A stretch of DNA of 38,389 nt from a virus: positions 1 through 38,389 of IMG/VR virus record IMGVR_UViG_3300043540_000364. One strand, written 5' to 3'. The notes below the pieces were generated by a model that was not told the origin of the DNA, did not search any database, and worked only from the letters and a program-made list of their open reading frames with translations. This document shows, piece by piece, positions 34,801 to 38,389 of the stretch (position 1 is the stretch's first letter; the number at the start of each line of letters is the position of its first letter). The translations under genes were made by a program, and so were the position numbers.

Positions 34801-36256
34801 CTTCGGTGGTCACCCGGTAGTGCGTTACCTCAACATGATCATCCCGTTTTTCAATGCCGGGATTCAGGGCACGGATAAGTTGCTTTCCGAACTGGCTGGC
34901 CCGAACAAATGGGCCGTGATGCGGCGGTTAGCTCTCCTGGCGGCGGGCTCCGTCGGCCTCTGGATGCTGGCGCACAACGATGATCGCTATAAGGAATTGG
35001 AGAATTGGGAGCGTAACTATTTCTGGCACATCCCGGCTGGTGACCAGATGCTTCGTATCCCCAAGCCTTTCGAGGCCGGCATTCTCTTCGGCTCGGTCCC
35101 GGAAAGAATCCTGGATGCCCTGGTGGATAAGAATGTGGGAGGGATGCAATCGGCCTTGGGAGCTTCCTGGAAGGCGATGACGCCTGACTTCATCCCGGCC
35201 TTTGCCCGTCCTATCGTCGAGGGTTATGCCAACTATAACTGGTTCCTGGACCGCCCGATTGAAGATGTGAGCATCCAAAAGCTGCCGGTGGAACTCAGGT
35301 CGAAACCCTGGACTACCGAGCTGGCCAAGGCGGTCAGCCGGATCGTCGCTCCCGTGGTCAACCCGGTCTTTGAACTGAGCCCCATCAAGGTGGAGCAAAT
35401 TATCAGGACCACTACCGGGGGCTTGGGGTCCAATTATTTCCTCCCCGGGATCGATGTGCTCCTGCGCAAAGCCGGTGTCCTGGAAGATGTGCCGCAGCCC
35501 GCCCGAAACGCCATTGAGCTATGGGGGGTCAGGGCCCTCTTCACCAAGCCGCCCACCGGCTATCGGGCCAAGACGGTCAATGATTTCATGGAGAATTACC
35601 AGAAGATTCTTCAGGCAGACCAGGGGTGGAAGCTCCTCTGGAATTCCGGCCAGATGGACCAATTGGATGCCTTCCTGGAAAAACACCCTGAGGCCATGTT
35701 CGCCCGGGTTGCCCGCCAGGTCATGACCGAGATGGGGAATGTCAGGAAGCAGCGGTCAGCGATTTATGAAAGCAAGACCCTGGACCCCGACCAGAAGAGG
35801 ACCCGGCTCGACGCCCTGGATGAGAAGATCGTACACCTGGCGAAGATGGGCCAGGCTTTCATGGACCACGAAATCGCCGACAACCTCAAGATGCCTTCCC
35901 GGTTCAAGTCGGAGTTCGGGATCAGGAAGAGCATGGACCTGGACGGTTACTACAAGATGGTGGTGGAGAGCGTGGGAGACGCTTACACGGAAGTTAAGAA
36001 AGGCCTCCCCCGGTTCGCCAGCATGGACCCTGAACAGAGACAAAATTCCCTTACCAGGATTCTACGTCAGGCCCGGAAGGAATATATCCCCACCCTCAAG
36101 AAACCCGAAGATGTGTTGCAACCCTATAGGTTCAAAAGCCTTTTTGACACGCCCACGCGTCAGGAGAAGGCAAGGTATCAGGCTCTTTTTGGAGCCGGCA
36201 AGGTTAATGCTGGACTCGCTACCGGGTTCAGAATCAGAGAGGAGGAGGCCAGATGA
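22817..36256 (+). CDS. Giant polyvalent protein: N6-adenine methylase, strawberry-notch helicase, zincins
   Basis: This is a 4,479-residue protein; GTAAGGAG precedes ATG 22817. Domain order by residue: Pro-rich lead (1-75); hydrophobic, helical region with two Gly/Ala-rich segments (~85-400); Pro/Glu-rich linkers with small domains (~450-1480, including an acidic linker with an overlapping ORF); methylase (~1490-1750) with EPSAGTG at 1579-1585 and NPPF at 1644-1647; Gly/Pro linker (1763-1900); SF2 helicase (~1910-2620) with GDGTGLGKG (K2007), DEAH at 2112-2115, SAT at 2159-2161 and GRSHR at 2504-2508; HELFH at 3065-3069; HELGH at 3688-3692; LPD38-like region (~3812-4100). The helicase block QGFGRSHRTNQ with the following LGALTKG matches the strawberry-notch family. 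Methylase plus this helicase is the DarB arrangement of P1, a virion-packaged protection protein. Packaging and injection here are inferred. Confidence 0.93.
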   Translation: MPDLRQMADEWQLPAAVPEKLPGETPGVAPAPGAPPATQEEDPWKLPESSTAGTPAPAPATPTGLPPLSPEQEDEHTRIMRLAQKKMNESVEVERSLGGEIGASVVRGAIGVAKLPLQIANIVGGDVLGSKTVKRVAESGIYGLENLAESPTWKPSQEAGGVPIDLDRIIQSPGQVVNQIGAQIKNPRFWAAQLPEGAMSMVPFFVGSWAPKAIAYAGTMGKALEAANAAGDIAKATAIAQKIERLGTIGGYGMAMAMEAGQGEENVRHFELKNPDKPIPWANKVLAIAATGVVAGGLEAFSLSRVFMGKYGGELTGEAMIKALMDGKAGNLLARKVIDSVVTEGLTEGAQSIVENAAARLGFDPDQKFTEGVVESILVGAALGGLGGGWEGARARQRAAGELADTRHRNLLNSIQIIGDRIHQANLDSQAEYKATMGATEEAQARGEVYGQMQGPQEVPQAAPTPPLGPAAPGTPVLYGENGQPIRPTAEDFESEQALVQAQAVPPWKRTALEKLIVDRHARELEDWGQTITENARAGWDSTLPNPFGPPPATPGGPVITPAFPGREPMAINAADIAEVAAPTGEQSLVNRLRRGVNNVNETGEPAALQDLTELARNNQETVKNILGMPEREGLRPIAERLDDLFSRVDEGDPLAAKELHELLSARLDKVQDLTRGEILQVLPDKPITPAGAYFEGIEDETKPPEAPPTPEGEAPPSGVPPTPPETPPGVSGAPTPESGTPTATPPPSAAPVSGQGPSAAGVPPMTPKVQDLVNQIQAYEGGRYSPEFVKMQQELGLEVIPGVRLQDADDAGLMFTLLQQGKITPEEWGTFVEDLRASNKIREAPAVPTPPAETQAPPVVEETPVAPEPQAQAPTDENINAYKEAVKGLVDDLEIGDEEKARFKQAIDEQTTVKGVDQAYLAGPPEIPPPPKAPGGREIRVRGPRYDLAKAVERGDRATIIKAYGGFNSRARVIKTFEPEERRLLFPFMRRGAQGPDSLLQELQNNYPHLFGTIESDDQFLAMIISGEMYKNTDIDDWLKLEEEYYNDIREQAGEEGVDEAGLAEIERDVEGEVNAEENDLAGETGPAEEASQGAGNIPGLTPPKPKAPSVIDQKVAETLKVTPDLDEGKIRRVFRALPDASPTEAAMLAQDDELFNQVAKGNFSATEREQLYKNHKEAQGNLPGIGGGGLFDQPEAEVKPKPAPKVPGVTPSSPKTPEQKATALIMTIKDPERRKWAQAYFDWVKGGREGTSPPLPNFLSRQWAEGLRGNIDGLFPPAQAKPVSEAPKFEIGDMVRPKPGSDMPGFKNKDSAKVTHIQVDADGKQKLRIDGGGPHWNASEFEKVEETKELDKGEAPKEFTQEDYRKKALEIFEGMNESQRTGVQHGLFPHDLMEAAKKEGYTEGQKLSVALMWAAEKKAAESVVAKSATTEEETVTEQEATASKKLAEQVLKWLKAPTVMASPIVGLRPFTSAQLFKWADEAFGGTQAEGKYTPKDAYDAMELGVNKFIQANPTLFDPHANDPAKVVQRLEKLTSILPTQTRRTGESEEFQQFSTPPALAYLVSWVGNVGPHEVVLEPSAGTGSLAVFASNAGAPEIIVNELSPRRAELVKQLGFDRVFTENAEQLNNILPKDVKPTLVVMNPPFSATAGRLQGKRVIQTAAVHIEQALKRLEEGGRLVAIVGRGMAFGKPAFTEWWGEIRKEYKILANVSVSGKNYTKYGTAFDNQIVVIDKSGPTTSPPVVGTVEKLTDLVPLLEGAKNERIPATEQQPGQPGREEGTPPTQAEAGTGRPVSPPTHGLEPGKEEGGAPGAVGGGGGAEVNVPEHPGQQEAGSGNAGVRGTPVRPGGTVGTGLPGAGEGAPVGGETGAGGVGTTGRLDGRERSLGEQQDSGRHGPVTVEAKGEEEEENKGKFTDSVFEDYKPKRVKIAGAKPHPAQLKESAAMASVSPPAPTYTPNIPQKTIKEGKLSEAQLETIVYAGQAHSQMLPSGERRGFAIGDGTGLGKGREISGIFQDNWNQGRKKGVWISQNPSLLKDAKRDMKGIDWNPELVKNLPKASEQIKDKEGIMFLGYDTLRSGQSIRAREGGRQSRIDQLVKWLGEDFDGVIAFDEAHNMNNAKDESGQGGFGQQRRQASQKALAGVELQRRLPNARVVYVSATMAEEPDHLAFADRLGLWGPGTAFANRNRFLSEISSGGVASMEVVARDLKALGKYVARNLSYDDVKYERLTHELTPEQTKIYNELAQAWQIIFANINKALDDTGAGSSPTQKRQALAMFWGYNQRFFNQIVTSMQMPTVLKSMENDLAKGYSPIVQLVNTYGEATDREIDRKEEGAEYDELDLSPRQSLIQYLERSFPTQQYEEYTDENGDTKMRPVVDSNGNPVENAEAVAAKNRLIARLGMLRFPDNPLDQIINKFGPKVVAEVTGRKQRIYNNKLEKRGNAAVAKDIEAYKNDEKTILVFSGKGDTGASYHADLGIKNQRLRRHYCVQPGWQAKKAMQGFGRSHRTNQKQAPEFILTETNIKGQKRFISAIARRLDQLGALTKGQRQTTSTGLLKAEDNLLTPYAKRAIDRFIDDLRGGRVAGLTSQEYEDQTGWKLTYQSGGSVTVNYPDAKQFFNRLLAMEIEKQNNAFDHFDKLHKEILRQEAEQGTLDVGIETIQPGASPGWSNPGGRIKKVSEQSIYTEPDSKAETKVVAFDLINPTRPRQWNQVNFRGTWFYTNNRSGALWAVDSSPRNVNAEMKYLAVGPGEFSRRWITQNDLVDQQKWTRVRDAMAKPQWDQAVAALPKETTHRIHLITGTLLPIWDRLNGPTMVFRLQDDTGKRYLGRMIFDEDLDDTLRSLGATNQAQSSQQVKSAGDVYERVLDNNWVVTLANGWQFKRGLVSGEQRIELVGVDPDYLTELENLGVIRETHGYQTRLFIPIMKGTDTRSIDIIHEIIKTKPVIEAAPRYAATNRQSIKQGILGTGPIVTTEGIKSRLGDSVKVEEFDDGSGWGLTLPNGKYIAILKNQKIPKPNFEDLKKTYKDITEEGWERGTVGGEWRPMTVGGVVALAKGVGMKLVDHELFHAAADLVLTQKEMDQILRKYGDWEAAAEAYQEWSPTETAVEPDAKTIFQKIQRFFHRIMQILKADPTEAIFKSIRSGQIWMRTEVGPGTVADAYSFKEVTWRKEKDGFGKPDQPIDYYLKKLEKLGCSDHLLSLAKELTQSKKRQNYDISSEDGIQHQVLRWDGHSLYYLDQWEKGSFNRLQIDPTNGYVDWGNGQGPSAPSTRYSFRTASPAEQRLSMYEERMMAQEQEKKPLLHRFRNALSTENREAATQTFRFLYDEVVDRMAPFERAETRALKAGGIIPKGESANYTVGFWRGQEGWVAQAVMKAGVYHEITEQGRFVGDAKKVGESLTARLEPLRELAKKRGETPDKVINDLFNRFMVAQRDLELAGETGVRESGEIKGTRPDESRQALADLKELYGEDYATLEKVAGRLEEDGNFTKGSVREWTDQAILQRLLQAGFLDRPRYEEIKHKNQYYVPFKRLMDELDDYVDAYSQALGVKGRVVQKIKGSEKAILNPLEMLMQLAAKANYAYARNRMLDGAAKLAEWGDPEIKEVPAKFIPVDETLKQEVDVGLRGRLMALADRLGIPVKVVKSLRGRRLGEFKSWLRQEVRDGNITMEEAKEITTRFATTERVLSHELGHALDKNYDLVNLLITQGTPAMKRELRAIADQRADLNSSKSYKRYVRKREEQVAEFVSRYIADRAVAKALAPEAVKTFERFLQQKGLTDLKDFKWSHQMGSMEFQNRVWARSPLPPEPGTVPYYRNGFQRWLKLPPDMFKATQNMMPEDMGIFLRIAKAPADLLRAGAVTTPEFGIVTNPVRDIIQAWVFSRFGFNPLKWFRDLGLLLSKDKNTVEMRNKAEAMGGFMATLAQSFIEPEKITADDITGKRKGIIYQAHPVQALRHISAYLENMTRFSIYKQAIEKGLTPAEAIHEMRRTTLDFRRFGGHPVVRYLNMIIPFFNAGIQGTDKLLSELAGPNKWAVMRRLALLAAGSVGLWMLAHNDDRYKELENWERNYFWHIPAGDQMLRIPKPFEAGILFGSVPERILDALVDKNVGGMQSALGASWKAMTPDFIPAFARPIVEGYANYNWFLDRPIEDVSIQKLPVELRSKPWTTELAKAVSRIVAPVVNPVFELSPIKVEQIIRTTTGGLGSNYFLPGIDVLLRKAGVLEDVPQPARNAIELWGVRALFTKPPTGYRAKTVNDFMENYQKILQADQGWKLLWNSGQMDQLDAFLEKHPEAMFARVARQVMTEMGNVRKQRSAIYESKTLDPDQKRTRLDALDEKIVHLAKMGQAFMDHEIADNLKMPSRFKSEFGIRKSMDLDGYYKMVVESVGDAYTEVKKGLPRFASMDPEQRQNSLTRILRQARKEYIPTLKKPEDVLQPYRFKSLFDTPTRQEKARYQALFGAGKVNAGLATGFRIREEEAR
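25959..26153 (+). CDS. Candidate nested ORF in the giant gene, small basic protein
   Basis: This is a 64-residue ORF in the +1 frame, inside an acidic linker of the giant protein. GAGGA (25946-25950) lies eight bases before ATG 25959. By hand count, 51 of 64 third positions are G or C in this frame, against 31 of 64 for the giant frame over the same bases. The product is very basic and Met/Lys/Arg-rich, so it could bind nucleic acid. Caution: an acidic GAA/GAG-rich frame read one base over gives Lys/Arg codons automatically, so the evidence is weaker than for 28104-28514. Not proven to be translated. Confidence 0.3.
   Translation: MTFVSKPEKKASTKLGSPRLREMLRERLMLKKMISQAKQARQKKPLKALGISPGSPRPSQKPRP
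27086..27114. repeat. Perfect inverted repeat, copy 2 of a dispersed element, inside the giant gene
   Basis: TCAGTTGTTGCA (27086-27097) and TGCAACAACTGA (27103-27114) are perfect 12-base arms around AAATC. The same element, one base different in the right arm, follows the capsid gene at 7166-7192. Here it encodes residues ~1424-1433 within a linker (VVAKSATT), where an insertion would be tolerated. A mobile palindromic element or a shared protein-binding or RNA-processing site would explain the two contexts. Confidence 0.8.
28104..28514 (+). CDS. Nested gene overprinted in the giant gene (136 aa, unknown)
   Basis: This is a complete 136-residue ORF in the +1 frame relative to the giant gene, between its methylase and helicase domains. 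GGAGGG (28090-28095) lies eight bases before ATG 28104. By hand count, 112 of 136 third positions are G or C in this frame, but only 45 of 136 in the giant frame over the same bases; elsewhere the giant frame has GC-rich third positions. The protein has a normal composition: a helical soluble product with LKPEPDDLYLLQLMDWSLE, RDSKRLDQVMRVFEEL and LAQEAWEQLADWMD. The giant frame here is a Gly/Pro/Glu-rich linker, as expected of a passively read strand. There is no membrane segment, motif or known family. A double frameshift artefact is less likely because this frame has its own start, ribosome site and stop. Confidence 0.72.
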   Translation: MSEFLPQNNSPVNQAAKKALLQLKLKPEPDDLYLLQLMDWSLEKKKVALRAPWAVGEEQKSMFLNIRDSKRLDQVMRVFEELPSDPEEPSELVYLAQEKGPLSAVKLAQEAWEQLADWMDVNGRWENSKIPGDTDL

Positions 36257-36615
36257 AGCCGAAAAGATGGTTAAGGAAGAAGGTGGTATTCGACTTCCCC
36301 AACGGTGCGGCCGGCGACGCCCTGGTTCAGAGTGCGCCGATCTACCTGGAAGGGGAAATCCTCCACATCCAACAGCGCAACGGCGCCAACGACGGCGCCC
36401 GCACGGCGCAGTTGACCTTGGAGGACGAGGATAATTACCAAATCTTCGACGGGACCGCCAAGGCTGCCAATACCGTGTCCAGTCACGAATTCGGGGTAAG
36501 CATCCGGCGCATCCTGTCGGGGAAGAACACTCTGAAATGCACGATCTCGGGTGATCCCGGGGCGAGTGGTTACGAAGTAACCGCGGTGGTCTATCTGGTG
36601 GGGAGAGACGGTTAA
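36253..36615 (+). CDS. Small beta-rich protein after the giant gene
   Basis: This is a 120-residue protein whose ATG 36253 overlaps the giant gene stop (ATGA), with GAGGAGG upstream, so translation is coupled. It has a basic N-terminus, then alternating hydrophobic strands such as EILHIQQRNG, TAQLTLEDED and YEVTAVVYLVG, probably a small beta-sandwich. There is no signal peptide or membrane segment. It could be a small virion or decoration protein. It lies at the boundary between virion and lysis genes and is not recognised. Confidence 0.65.
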   Translation: MKPKRWLRKKVVFDFPNGAAGDALVQSAPIYLEGEILHIQQRNGANDGARTAQLTLEDEDNYQIFDGTAKAANTVSSHEFGVSIRRILSGKNTLKCTISGDPGASGYEVTAVVYLVGRDG

Positions 36616-36637
36616 CCGAAAGGGAAGAGGTGGGGGG

Positions 36638-36979
36638 ATGCATGATCTGGCGGAACATACAGGAACTTTACTGGCCCTAATATCCTCCATGGCGGGGATC
36701 ATTGGAATCTTCATCGGTGGGTTCGTCATGGACTTCCGACACCGGCTCAAGAAAATGGAGGAGCGCCAGACAAAGCTCCGGGAAGAGGTTCTACCCGACG
36801 AGTATGTCAAGAAGGATTCCATCGAGGAACTAAAGGGTTCCATTGATAATTTCACAGAGCAATTTTATTTGTTTATGAAAAGCTGCCACGAGGGGAACTG
36901 CTTCATGGCTCAGGTATTCCGGTTGGCTCAGAGTGGAGCCATCGAGATGCCGCCGGCCAAGGGGGGGGAAAATGCTTGA
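36638..36979 (+). CDS. Small membrane protein, holin or lysis accessory candidate
   Basis: This is a 113-residue protein starting at ATG 36638, with a G-rich site upstream. Residues ~9-31 form one hydrophobic segment rich in Leu, Ile, Gly and Ala, followed by a basic RHRLKK and a charged coiled-coil-like region with KKMEERQTKLREEV. The topology of one N-terminal membrane helix plus a cytoplasmic or periplasmic helix resembles some holin-like or membrane-anchored phage proteins. It overlaps the endolysin gene by eight bases. A lysis role is inferred from position. Confidence 0.6.
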   Translation: MHDLAEHTGTLLALISSMAGIIGIFIGGFVMDFRHRLKKMEERQTKLREEVLPDEYVKKDSIEELKGSIDNFTEQFYLFMKSCHEGNCFMAQVFRLAQSGAIEMPPAKGGENA

Positions 36980-37598
36980 TTCAGTAACCGGGATCGAATT
37001 CCCATTCCTGCAGCATGAAGTCGAAGATATGTTCGGAGATCCACGAGACCCTGATTTCCAGAATGAATGGCTCGGGTTCATCGACCTTGCTGAATTTGCG
37101 GATATGTTGGGCCAGGTGAAGGATTTCCACCATCCCAGCTACTTCGGCTTTTATGGCCATTACCTCCTGGAACACCCGCTCAAAAAGGCGCTGGGCTTGG
37201 TCCGGGAGAAAGGCCAGGGGAAGATCATCCAGACCTTTGACGGCTGCCATTGTATCCGGCCCTCCAAGAGTGGCAAATTTACCTCCATGCACGCATGGGG
37301 CTTGGCCGTTGACCTTAATGCGGCCAGCAATCCCTACAGCGAATCCCGGTTGATCACTACCTTCCCGGACGCATTTGTGGCTTGCTTCACCCAGGCTGGT
37401 TTCGAGTGGGGGGGGCTCTGGCAATCTCCACACGACGCCATGCACTTCCAATTGCCCTGGACCCGGGCATGGACGCCTGGGGCCAAGGGTATTCTTACCC
37501 CTGTGCCTTTTGTGAGGGATGGGGTTAAGGATCAGGCAGGGGCCATCGGCCAGGATGGGACCGTCAGCGTCGGGGAGGGAATCCAGGATGAGGCATAA
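36972..37598 (+). CDS. Endolysin, M15-type peptidoglycan peptidase
   Basis: This is a 208-residue protein; ATG 36972 follows an AAGGGGGGGG site and overlaps the previous gene. It carries the M15 (VanY/L-Ala-D-Glu peptidase type) metal site: H107 and D114 in SMHAWGLAVDLNA, and H158 in DAMHFQ, with D155 a likely catalytic acid. The upstream FEWGGLW block is also typical. It cleaves peptide stems of peptidoglycan. There is no signal peptide, so it needs a holin to reach the cell wall, and two membrane-protein genes flank it. The C-terminal ~45 residues are Gly/Val/Asp-rich and outside the catalytic domain. Confidence 0.9.
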   Translation: MLDSVTGIEFPFLQHEVEDMFGDPRDPDFQNEWLGFIDLAEFADMLGQVKDFHHPSYFGFYGHYLLEHPLKKALGLVREKGQGKIIQTFDGCHCIRPSKSGKFTSMHAWGLAVDLNAASNPYSESRLITTFPDAFVACFTQAGFEWGGLWQSPHDAMHFQLPWTRAWTPGAKGILTPVPFVRDGVKDQAGAIGQDGTVSVGEGIQDEA

Positions 37599-37833
37599 GC
37601 TATCCGAGTTTGTTATTGATCCGGGGAGCAGGGAGTTCTCCATGTCCCGCCTTTGCCTGGGCGTCCTGGTTCTCATGGATGTGGCTTGGGCAATCGCTTG
37701 TATTTTGGGGCTCCCCCCACACCCCTTGGTATCCCCTGTCTGCTCTCTGCTCGGGACGGTCACCGGCGCCGTCTGCGGCGTCTATGGGGTCAACTCTTTT
37801 GGCGGGGCCTGGAGGAAGGGTCCACAGGAGTAA
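37588..37833 (+). CDS. Two-helix membrane protein, holin candidate
   Basis: This is an 81-residue protein. The start at ATG 37588 is chosen for GGGAGGG upstream; it overlaps the end of the endolysin gene by 11 bases. Two hydrophobic segments (~22-43 and ~50-69), separated by a Pro-containing turn, predict two membrane helices, followed by a short basic tail. This size and topology fit a class II-type holin, which lets the cytoplasmic endolysin through. It is followed three bases later by the spanin genes. The assignment rests on size, topology and context. Confidence 0.7.
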   Translation: MRHKLSEFVIDPGSREFSMSRLCLGVLVLMDVAWAIACILGLPPHPLVSPVCSLLGTVTGAVCGVYGVNSFGGAWRKGPQE

Positions 37834-37836
37834 ACT

Positions 37837-38235
37837 ATGCTGACGAAGGCACTCATAGGAATCATCGTGACGATGCTGGTCGGGGGTGGTCTCCTGGGGG
37901 GCTTCTTCCATTGGAAGCATCAGCGAGAAGTGAGTCACTTGACCCGACAGATAGGACAACTTGAGGGGGAGAAGCAGGCCCTGGAAATCCAGGCCAAGGC
38001 CCAGGAAGCTACCATCGAACACCTGCAGAAGACGAAAGTGGTGAAAGCGAGGGTTACCCATGAAAAGAAAGAAGTTAAACAGGCTGTCGATATTGGCGAT
38101 TTTGGCCGTACTCGTGAGCTTTATCAGCGTTACCGGGTGCGCCCCAAAGGTAAAGACGGTATTGCCGAAGGTGGGAGAGGAAGCGGTACCGGCCATTCAG
38201 CTACCAACCAGGCCCGAACTGACACTCTTCAATGA
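37837..38235 (+). CDS. Rz-like inner-membrane spanin
   Basis: This is a 132-residue protein with AGGAG before ATG 37837. Residues ~4-24 are a membrane anchor, followed by a periplasmic helix with long Gln/Glu/Lys heptads (~30-75), the layout of i-spanins. The C-terminal part is polar and low complexity because it overlaps the Rz1-like gene in another frame. i-Spanins pair with outer-membrane lipoproteins to disrupt the outer membrane. This and the next gene imply a Gram-negative host. Confidence 0.75.
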   Translation: MLTKALIGIIVTMLVGGGLLGGFFHWKHQREVSHLTRQIGQLEGEKQALEIQAKAQEATIEHLQKTKVVKARVTHEKKEVKQAVDIGDFGRTRELYQRYRVRPKGKDGIAEGGRGSGTGHSATNQARTDTLQ

Positions 38236-38386
38236 CGACGAAATGAACAAAATTCCCATGTCAGCCCATGGGAAGATCCTCTCAAACCAAGCCGAGTGGT
38301 GGGGGTATGCCGATATTATGGAGGGTGCCGTGAAGACTCTCCAGGATTATATCCGCAGCGCCTTCAAGATAAAGGGGGGTTCTTGA
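38060..38386 (+). CDS. Rz1-like outer-membrane lipoprotein spanin
   Basis: This is a 108-residue protein in the +1 frame relative to the Rz-like gene, overlapping it by 176 bases and extending beyond it. GAGGG precedes ATG 38060. The N-terminus is a lipoprotein signal: basic residues, a hydrophobic core, then SVTGC with the lipobox Cys at 27. The mature part is short and Pro-containing, as in o-spanins, but longer than the ~40 residues of lambda Rz1. The overlapping arrangement is characteristic of Rz/Rz1 pairs. The stop TGA at 38384-38386 lies inside the window, so the gene is complete. Confidence 0.8.
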   Translation: MKRKKLNRLSILAILAVLVSFISVTGCAPKVKTVLPKVGEEAVPAIQLPTRPELTLFNDDEMNKIPMSAHGKILSNQAEWWGYADIMEGAVKTLQDYIRSAFKIKGGS

Positions 38387-38389
38387 ACT

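Noticed and set aside
1-38389. tRNA genes, CRISPR arrays, insertion sequences, integrase or attachment sites
   Set aside because: None seen by eye; almost no intergenic space is available for them.

Overview
The window is a stretch of the late (virion plus lysis) region of a tailed bacteriophage, not a bacterial chromosome. Nearly every gene is on the + strand, tightly packed with ATGA/TGATG/TAATG junctions. The order is terminase, portal, scaffold, major capsid protein, neck and tail proteins, a 13.4-kb gene for a giant polyvalent protein, then a lysis cassette. Third codon positions are GC-rich. The overlapping Rz/Rz1-type spanin pair implies a Gram-negative host; I cannot name it. The capsid protein looks like the N4-gp56 type. 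I see no tape measure, tail tube or sheath gene, which favours a short-tailed (podovirus-like) virion. No small terminase subunit, polymerase, integrase, tRNA or CRISPR array was recognised.

Layout. 1-567: tail of an unknown + strand gene. 525-890: an AT-rich island with an AbrB-like regulator gene on the - strand and several inverted repeats, including a divergent promoter/operator-like element. 891-7722: packaging and capsid module (TerL, two small unknown proteins, a 14-codon leader ORF, portal, small unknown protein, scaffold, major capsid protein, capsid-associated protein), closed by a GC-rich hairpin at 7738-7760. 7778-10887: small structural proteins, a zinc-ribbon microprotein, and the neck adaptor and stopper candidates. 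10889-17955: tail and fibre module with three paralogous small proteins (one carrying an inserted domain), an unusual subtilisin-like protease with a prodomain, a lectin-like protein and a tandem-repeat fibre. 17958-22806: two consecutive long coiled-coil proteins and two further candidate tail or internal proteins. 22817-36256: a 4,479-residue protein with an N6-adenine methylase, a strawberry-notch (DarB-type) helicase, two HExxH zincin motifs and a C-terminal LPD38-like region. 36253-38386: small structural protein, two membrane proteins flanking an M15 peptidase endolysin, and Rz/Rz1 spanins. No gene-free stretch exceeds 300 bases; the longest is 775-890.

How it fits together. TerL packages DNA through the portal into a shell built on the scaffold. 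Neck and tail genes finish a short tail. The giant protein sits where N4-like phages encode their virion RNA polymerase and is built like the virion-packaged antirestriction protein DarB of P1. I infer that it is carried in the capsid and injected to protect or remodel incoming DNA. The most unusual signal is inside this gene. A 136-codon ORF at 28104-28514, in the +1 frame with its own Shine-Dalgarno sequence, carries the genome's codon-position signature, while the giant frame through the same bases reads as a Gly/Pro/Glu-rich linker. A second, weaker case lies at 25959-26153. A near-identical ~28-nt inverted repeat also occurs both just after the capsid gene and inside the giant gene.
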